NCBI RefSeq assembly: GCF_018919395.1
Contig: NZ_JAHLME010000001.1
Location: forward strand, 1,094,193-1,158,192
DNA: 64,000 bases
DNA from: Geomonas azotofigens
GTDB taxonomy: Bacteria; Desulfobacterota; Desulfuromonadia; Geobacterales; Geobacteraceae
Direction of reading: 5' to 3'
The notes under the pieces were generated by a model. The model was not told where the DNA came from and ran no database searches. It saw nothing but the letters and a program-made list of their open reading frames with translations. A program made the translations under genes and the position numbers. Within the stretch, counting starts at the first letter, position 1. Each line of letters starts with the position of its first letter. This document shows, one piece after another, positions 59,968 to 64,000 of the stretch.

Positions 59968-60170
59968 TCCGGCCATTCCACCGAGAAAGTTTTCCCTCCA
60001 AGTTCCACCTGGTCGCCAGGACGCAGCTTTCTGCCACGGCGCAGTTCCACCTCGCCGTTCACCGACACCATCCCTTCCGAGATGATGATCTTTGCCTCGC
60101 CTCCGGAACAGACCGCATCCACCGCCTTCAGAAAACTGTCCAACTTGATAAATTCTGTATCTATCTTCAC
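59940..60170 (-). CDS. S4-domain RNA-binding protein (YbcJ/YaaA-like)
   Basis: A 76-residue protein starting at GTG (60170) with GGAGG five bases upstream. FIKLDSFLKAVDAVCSGGEA and VSVNGEVELRRGRKLRPGDQ form an S4 RNA-binding fold like YbcJ and RlbA. It probably binds rRNA or nascent-chain complexes. Its 3' end overlaps yciH by 28 bases on the opposite strand. It is divergent from the EF-P family gene, about 95 bases between starts, so translation-related genes cluster here. Confidence 0.85.
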   Translation of the reverse strand: MKIDTEFIKLDSFLKAVDAVCSGGEAKIIISEGMVSVNGEVELRRGRKLRPGDQVELGGKTFSVEWPDQPPARLAL

Positions 60171-60265
60171 AGATCCTCCACATCTCAAAGTCTCGCCGTC
60201 ATGGCGCGGTTGAATTTAGCACAGAATTCTGTTAAAAAGGGACATTTCGCTAAGGAGAACCCTGC

Positions 60266-60829
60266 ATGTACACTACCAACGATTTCAAGAAAGGCCTCGT
60301 GATCCAGCTGGACGGAGCCCCCTGCGTGTTAGTCGACGTAAGTTTTCAATCCCCTTCGGCCCGTGGCGCCAACACCATGGTCAAGACCAAATACCGCAAC
60401 CTGATTACAGCCCAGGTTCTCGAGAAGACCTTCCGTTCCGGGGACAAGGTGGACGAGGCCGACTTCGAGCGTCACAAGGGGCAGTTCCTCTACGCCGACG
60501 GCGGCCGCGGCATCTTCATGGATCTGGAGACCTACGAGCAGTTCGAGATGGAAGAGGACAACTTCGAAGCCATCGCGCCGTTCCTTCTCGACGGCACCGA
60601 AGTTCAACTCGGCATCTTCCAGGAGCGCATGGTCAACGTCGACCTTCCCATGGTAGTCGAACTGGTCGTCACCGAGACGGCTCCCGCCATGAAGAACGCC
60701 ACCGCCACAGCGCAGACCAAGGAAGCCGTATTGGAGACAGGTCTGCGTCTGCAGGTGCCGCCGTACCTCGAGGCGGGCGAGAAGATCAAGGTCGACACCC
60801 GCGACGGCCGTTTCATCTCCCGCGCCTAG
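60266..60829 (+). CDS. efp: Elongation factor P family protein (EfpL/YeiP-like loop)
   Basis: A 187-residue three-domain EF-P from the ATG at 60266 with AAGGAGA upstream. N-terminal YTTNDFKKGLVIQLDGAPCV, then the ribosomal tip loop FQSPSARGANTMVKTKYRN; the tip residue is Arg-33 in SPSARGA, not Lys as in standard EF-P (KPGKG) nor the short RNS type. The same SP(S/T)ARGA loop is found in E. coli YeiP (EfpL). ETAPAMKNATATAQTKEAVL and VDTRDGRFISRA complete domains II and III. It rescues ribosomes stalled on prolines. A second EF-P gene elsewhere is likely. Confidence 0.9.
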   Translation: MYTTNDFKKGLVIQLDGAPCVLVDVSFQSPSARGANTMVKTKYRNLITAQVLEKTFRSGDKVDEADFERHKGQFLYADGGRGIFMDLETYEQFEMEEDNFEAIAPFLLDGTEVQLGIFQERMVNVDLPMVVELVVTETAPAMKNATATAQTKEAVLETGLRLQVPPYLEAGEKIKVDTRDGRFISRA

Positions 60830-60856
60830 TCAGTCATAAAAATTAGAAGAAAAGGG

Positions 60857-60885
60857 TTGACACAGTCGGCGAATCAAAGTATAAA
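60857..60885 (+). promoter_or_regulatory. tRNA-Phe promoter
   Basis: TTGACA (60857-60862), 17-base spacer, TATAAA (60880-60885); the tRNA starts 12 bases further on. An almost consensus housekeeping promoter. Confidence 0.85.
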
Positions 60886-60896
60886 GTTGGTCTCTT

Positions 60897-60972
60897 GCCC
60901 AGATAGCTCAGTCGGTAGAGCAGAGGATTGAAAATCCTCGTGTCGGCGGTTCGATTCCGTCTCTGGGCACCA
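60897..60972 (+). tRNA. tRNA-Phe (GAA)
   Basis: GCCCAGATAGCTCAGTCGGT opens the gene; acceptor stem GCCCAGA/TCTGGGC, T-loop GGTTCGATTCC, encoded CCA. The anticodon loop TTGAAAA gives GAA for phenylalanine. 76 bases. The sequence composition drops to AT-rich soon after this gene. Confidence 0.97.
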
Positions 60973-60982
60973 CTAGAAAGTC

Positions 60983-61017
60983 AGGCACTTACGTACTTCG
61001 TAAGTGCCTTTTCTTTT
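60983..61017 (+). terminator. tRNA-Phe terminator
   Basis: Stem AGGCACTTACG/CGTAAGTGCCTT with loop TACTT, followed by TTCTTTT, ten bases after the tRNA end. Confidence 0.9.
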
Positions 61018-61303
61018 GCAATTGACGTAGATGCTATCCTAGCTGCTACTTTGTTTTGTCATACTCAGTTGACCGTAAAACAACTTTTGCTGTGAGTTAC
61101 CTACCTACCCGTGATATCTCTTTTACGTCCCACCAAAGTTGTAGCGCCATACAGTAAGAAAGACGTGCCTGTGTCAGCAAGATAATGGGAAAGAACACCG
61201 TATTCGTGACACCGAAGGTTGCTGCTTGGTTCTCACGTCCTCTTCAGCCTCCACCCTACACGTTAAAACACCATATTGAGTTTATAAAATAAAGTTAAAT
61301 GGC

Positions 61304-61323
61304 TTGAGGTTAATTAACCTCAA
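61304..61323. repeat. Perfect 20-bp palindrome
   Basis: TTGAGGTTAATTAACCTCAA reads the same on both strands. A dimeric regulator or recombination site is possible. Confidence 0.5.
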
Positions 61324-61406
61324 CGAAAAAACATGAAGTTTACACGATGTTGCGCGGTCTGTTGTCGTGGTATGCAACTTGCTCGGACGCTTTGATCTTT
61401 GTAGGA

Positions 61407-61433
61407 GCATATCCCATTGGAAATGGGATATGC
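61407..61433. promoter_or_regulatory. Inverted repeat upstream of the riboswitch
   Basis: GCATATCCCATT-GGA-AATGGGATATGC, twelve-base perfect arms, about 75 bases before the aptamer. Could be an operator for the transcript or a small hairpin terminator without T-run. Confidence 0.45.
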
Positions 61434-61504
61434 ATTGAGAGATTTATAAAAGAAACGTTTCCGGCAATAGCCAATCTCCAAAAATAAATAATCGTTACAT
61501 CTCT

Positions 61505-61600
61505 TTGATCAGAGCAAACCCGGAGTAATCCGGGGACGCAGAGGACCAGATCCGTTTCCGCGGATGGCTGACCCGCCGGAGAGTGTGGTTCGCCGTACTT
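61505..61600 (+). ncRNA. GEMM-I riboswitch aptamer, cyclic GMP-AMP type (GEMM-Ib) by its key base
   Basis: The core reads AGAGCAAACC, then P2 stem CCCGGA/TCCGGG closed by a GNRA loop GTAA, then GGACGCAGAGG, and a second stem CAGATCCG...CGGATGGCTG (P3, tetraloop-receptor side), ending near CCCGCC and GGTTCGCC. This is the GEMM-I layout. By alignment with the Vibrio Vc2 aptamer (AGGGCAAACC), the base equivalent to G20 is A here (61513), while G21 (61514) and C46 (61539) and A47 (61540) are kept. G20A marks the cGAMP-binding GEMM-Ib class common in Geobacter. Identity as GEMM-I is strong, ligand choice is inferred. Confidence 0.85.
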
Positions 61601-61612
61601 TGAGTATGGTTG

Positions 61613-61652
61613 AAGCGCCCGTCTTCTATGCTGATGAAGAGGGCGCTTTTTT
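61613..61652 (+). terminator. Expression-platform terminator of the riboswitch
   Basis: AAGCGCCC...GGGCGCTT with an inner TCTTC/GAAGA pair, then six T, 13 bases beyond the aptamer and about 43 bases before the ribosome site of the first gene. It implies control by transcription termination, probably on when ligand is bound, as in other Geobacter members. Confidence 0.88.
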
Positions 61653-61708
61653 ATCCGAACCGCTAAGTTTTCATTCCAATATCACCTATTTGCTGGAGGA
61701 ACATGCTT

Positions 61709-62032
61709 ATGACCAAGCTGTACTTAAGAATGATGATCATCTTTGGAACTGTACTTCTTTGGGCGTCTGCCTGCTTTGCTTCCGGGGGCAAGGTGACCTA
61801 TCCGGACGGCACGCCTGTTGTTGGGGCTGAAGTGAATGTGCATCTGCAGGAGGTGGACAAGTACAAACTGACCACCGATGCCAATGGCCGTTTTACCCTG
61901 CCAACGATGGATTTTTTTGATGCCTTCGTGCAGATAAAGGCTCCTGACGGTTTAGATTACGCAACCGTCAATTTACCAGCCGAGGTGTTCGATAAAAGCA
62001 ATGTATCGGTTGTACTCCAACCGATGAGATAA
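61709..62032 (+). CDS. Exported carboxypeptidase-regulatory-like domain protein, 107 residues
   Basis: Start taken at the ATG at 61709 (nine bases after GGAGG) rather than 61703. MTKLYLRMMIIFGTVLLWAS and ACFASGG form a Sec signal. The mature part, GGKVTYPDGTPVVGAEVNVH then LTTDANGRFTLPTMDFFDAF, is one carboxypeptidase-D regulatory-like beta-sandwich. It is the first gene behind the riboswitch and is followed, 52 bases on, by the repeat protein, so both respond to the same signal. Probably periplasmic or surface-bound; function unknown. Confidence 0.8.
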   Translation: MTKLYLRMMIIFGTVLLWASACFASGGKVTYPDGTPVVGAEVNVHLQEVDKYKLTTDANGRFTLPTMDFFDAFVQIKAPDGLDYATVNLPAEVFDKSNVSVVLQPMR

Positions 62033-62084
62033 CATATCCGTGACACTTAAATATGTACTAACAAGCCACTGGAGGAAATCTGAT

Positions 62085-64000
62085 ATGAAGTTGGCTCTAA
62101 ATAGAATCGGGCTTGTTCTGCTTATGTTAATAATCCTGTTTGGAACAATAAACACAGCGCTGGCATGGACGCTTTCCGGTACGATTTACGGCGGTAGTAA
62201 TCCACTTCCCAATGCTATTGTAGAGGTGCACAATGCAGTGACCGCAGTTCAAGTAGCTACAACAACCACCGATGCAAATGGCGCTTATTCCGTCGCAGTT
62301 TCTGATGGCAGCTATAATCTTCTTATTTCACCCCCGTCGGGTCGGGGGCTCACCGATTCTACGGTGAATGGAATTATTATTAATGGGGTCGATGTTACGC
62401 AGAACATCATCCTTATACAGCAGGCCGTCACCTTGTCGGGTGCGATACGGAATCTTACAGGTACAGGTGTAGCAAATGTAAAAGTCACTGTCTCGGACCA
62501 GGCAAGTGGCGTGTCGGCGGGTCAAGTTTCTTCTGATGGCAACGGGAATTACTCAGTTCCTCTCGCTAGCGGTACGTATAAACTTAGTGTGGAGGGAGGA
62601 TCTTCTAGTGCGTGGATCTCACCGACAACCAATGTTCCAGCACCACATTATTTTCACGGTTACGACATTTTGCAGAACGTAGTTGTGTCAACCAATACCA
62701 CACAAAACATCACGATGCCGTTTGTTACGCTAAGTGGTAAGACTACTGACAACAACGAAGTGCCTGTATCTAACGTGAAAATAATTCAGGAGTGGGGCCA
62801 TTACGTCAGTCAAAGCGTAGGTTATTATCTGACATGGAACGGCCAATTTGAGCCGGTTACCTCTGACGCCTTGGGTAATTACAGCATAACTGTAGTTTCA
62901 ACGTCAGCTGATACTTTAACACTAATTCCCCCACCTGGCAGTGGCCTTGCCCAAACGGTTGCTAATGGGATTAATGCTACGACTGATGCTGTCAAAAACT
63001 TTCCCCTACAACAGGCTGTCACCCTCTCCGGGAAAATACAAAATCTCAGTGGAATTGGTGTAGCAAATGTGAAAGTCACTGTCTCGGACCAAGCAAGTGG
63101 CGTGTCGGCGGGTCAAGTTTCTTCTGATGCCAGCGGGAATTACTCAGTTCCTCTCGCTAGTGGTACGTATAAACTTAGTGTGGAGGGAGGGTCTTCAAGT
63201 GCGTGGATCTCACCGACAACCAATGTTCCAGCACCACATTATTTTCACGGTTATGACATTTTGCAGAACGTAGTTGTGTCAGCCAATACCACACAAAACA
63301 TCACCATGCCGTTTGTTACTCTAAGTGGTAAGACTACTGACAACAACGGAGTGCCTGTATCTAACGTGAAAATAATTCAGGAGTGGGGCCATTACGTCAG
63401 TCAAAGCGTTGGTTATTATCTGACATGGAACGGCCAATTCGAGCCGGTTACCTCTGACGCCTTGGGTAATTACAGCATAACTGTAGTTTCAACGTCAGCT
63501 GATACTTTAACACTAATTCCCCCACCTGGCAGTGGCCTTGCCCAAACGGTTGCTAATGGGATTAATGCTACGACTGATGCTGTCAAAAACTTTCCCCTAC
63601 AACAGGCTGTCACCCTCTCCGGGAAAATACAAAATCTCAGTGGAATTGGTGTAGCAAATGTGAAAGTCACTGTCTCGGACCAAGCAAGTGGCGTGTCGGC
63701 GGGTCAAGTTTCTTCTGATGCCAGCGGGAATTACTCAGTTCCTCTCGCTAGTGGTACGTATAAACTTAGTGTGGAGGGAGGGTCTTCAAGTGCGTGGATC
63801 TCACCGACAACCAATGTTCCAGCACCACATTATTTTCACGGTTATGACATTTTGCAGAACGTAGTTGTGTCAGCCAATACCACACAAAACATCACCATGC
63901 CGTTTGTTACTCTAAGTGGTAAGACTACTGACAACAACGGAGTGCCTGTATCTAACGTGAAAATAATTCAGGAGTGGGGCCATTACGTCAGTCAAAGCGT
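62085..64000 (+). CDS. Large exported repeat protein with carboxypeptidase-regulatory-like domains (partial, cut by window end)
   Basis: I read an uninterrupted frame from the ATG at 62085 (GGAGG nine bases upstream) to the window end, at least 638 residues. MKLALNRIGLVLLMLIILFG to NTALA is a Sec signal. A first, single domain (WTLSGTIYGGSNPLPNAIVE, TTDANGAYSVAV) is followed by repeats of 197 residues, each made of two sub-domains: SGxIxNLxGxGVANVKVTV...HGYDILQNVVVS and SGKTTDNNxVPVSNVKIIQE...GLAQTVANGI. These look like carboxypeptidase regulatory or CnaB-type sandwiches of a surface fibre. Copy 1 differs from copies 2 and 3, which are nearly identical. Regulated by the upstream riboswitch. 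Its C-terminus and anchor lie outside the window. Confidence 0.85.
   Translation, partial: MKLALNRIGLVLLMLIILFGTINTALAWTLSGTIYGGSNPLPNAIVEVHNAVTAVQVATTTTDANGAYSVAVSDGSYNLLISPPSGRGLTDSTVNGIIINGVDVTQNIILIQQAVTLSGAIRNLTGTGVANVKVTVSDQASGVSAGQVSSDGNGNYSVPLASGTYKLSVEGGSSSAWISPTTNVPAPHYFHGYDILQNVVVSTNTTQNITMPFVTLSGKTTDNNEVPVSNVKIIQEWGHYVSQSVGYYLTWNGQFEPVTSDALGNYSITVVSTSADTLTLIPPPGSGLAQTVANGINATTDAVKNFPLQQAVTLSGKIQNLSGIGVANVKVTVSDQASGVSAGQVSSDASGNYSVPLASGTYKLSVEGGSSSAWISPTTNVPAPHYFHGYDILQNVVVSANTTQNITMPFVTLSGKTTDNNGVPVSNVKIIQEWGHYVSQSVGYYLTWNGQFEPVTSDALGNYSITVVSTSADTLTLIPPPGSGLAQTVANGINATTDAVKNFPLQQAVTLSGKIQNLSGIGVANVKVTVSDQASGVSAGQVSSDASGNYSVPLASGTYKLSVEGGSSSAWISPTTNVPAPHYFHGYDILQNVVVSANTTQNITMPFVTLSGKTTDNNGVPVSNVKIIQEWGHYVSQS
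62424..64000 (+). repeat. 591-bp tandem repeats within the surface-protein gene
   Basis: Period 591 bp: units begin at 62424, 63015 and 63606 (GCCGTCACC or GCTGTCACC). Copies 2 and 3 are almost identical over the part visible, copy 1 differs at scattered sites. The third copy continues past 64000, so the total number is unknown. Confidence 0.95.

Larger units (their letters stand above)
61018..61499. other. AT-richer non-coding stretch with palindromes
   Basis: No convincing gene on either strand; frames are short and lack ribosome sites. It holds a perfect 20-bp palindrome TTGAGGTTAATTAACCTCAA (61304-61323) and an inverted repeat with 12-base arms (61407-61433). Composition differs clearly from the GC-rich genes before the tRNA. 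Includes the promoter of the riboswitch transcript, which I could not fix. Confidence 0.6.

Noticed and set aside
62879..63079. 66-residue minus-strand frame repeated at 63470-63670
   Set aside because: Identical because it is the shadow of the 591-bp repeat; no ribosome site.

Overview
The window is a GC-rich chromosomal segment of a Desulfuromonadia bacterium, most probably Geobacteraceae (Geobacter/Geomonas/Citrifermentans group). This rests on gene content: a Hya-type NiFe uptake hydrogenase with b-type cytochrome, split glycine decarboxylase (gcvPA/gcvPB) with lipoylation genes, a sirohaem-CcsA-hemA-hemC-cobA/hemD-hemB cluster, an aldehyde:ferredoxin oxidoreductase homologue, PocR/PAS hybrid kinases, multihaem-style small cytochromes, a GEMM-type riboswitch and several families of long intergenic inverted repeats. 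No rRNA, prophage, insertion sequence or CRISPR array was seen.

Layout. 0-6 kb: a partial flavin-binding protein, a MarR regulator and three phosphorelay proteins on the minus strand. 5.8-11.6 kb: an orphan molybdate-binding protein, then the hydrogenase operon small subunit - large subunit - cytochrome b - maturation protease - lipoprotein cytochrome. 11.8-15.1 kb: a NarX/NarL-like pair and an exported C_GCAxxG_C_C protein. 15.2-22.6 kb: a TetR-controlled YbhGFSR-like ABC exporter with its own TolC. 22.7-25.1 kb: a small lipoprotein, a 70-residue protein, a molybdenum-storage-like protein, a TiaS-like protein and tRNA-Asn. 25.4-29.7 kb: a cation-efflux-like protein, MscL with a zinc ribbon and two OmpA-family proteins. 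29.8-33.9 kb: a putative metallopeptidase, a dihaem cytochrome and a 2-hydroxyacyl-CoA-dehydratase-like pair with its activator. 34-40.3 kb: glycine cleavage and lipoate synthesis. 40.4-46.9 kb: flavodoxin, AOR, Tat-linked ferredoxin, MBL hydrolase, alcohol dehydrogenase and aldo/keto reductase, divergent from an AraC regulator. 48-49.8 kb: a 21-bp tandem array and thioredoxins. 50-56.7 kb: tetrapyrrole synthesis. 56.8-60.9 kb: an MreB-like ATPase, cupin, RNase Z-like hydrolase, YciH, S4 protein, EF-P family protein and tRNA-Phe. 61-64 kb: an AT-richer stretch with palindromes, a GEMM riboswitch followed at once by a terminator, and two exported carboxypeptidase-regulatory-like proteins, the second made of 591-bp tandem repeats and cut by the window end.

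How parts fit together: the haem genes supply tetrapyrroles for the abundant c-type cytochromes and for CcsA-type cytochrome assembly; the lipoyl genes lipM-like and lipA follow the gcv genes whose GcvH needs lipoate; molybdenum or tungsten genes (modA, MosA/B-like, AOR) recur but do not form one operon. The most unusual points are the riboswitch-controlled repeat protein (with the base expected for cyclic GMP-AMP rather than c-di-GMP), an Asp in place of a proximal-cluster Cys in the hydrogenase small subunit, a 21-bp array open in several frames, and at least five families of palindromic intergenic elements, one lying inside the 5' end of a cytochrome gene.
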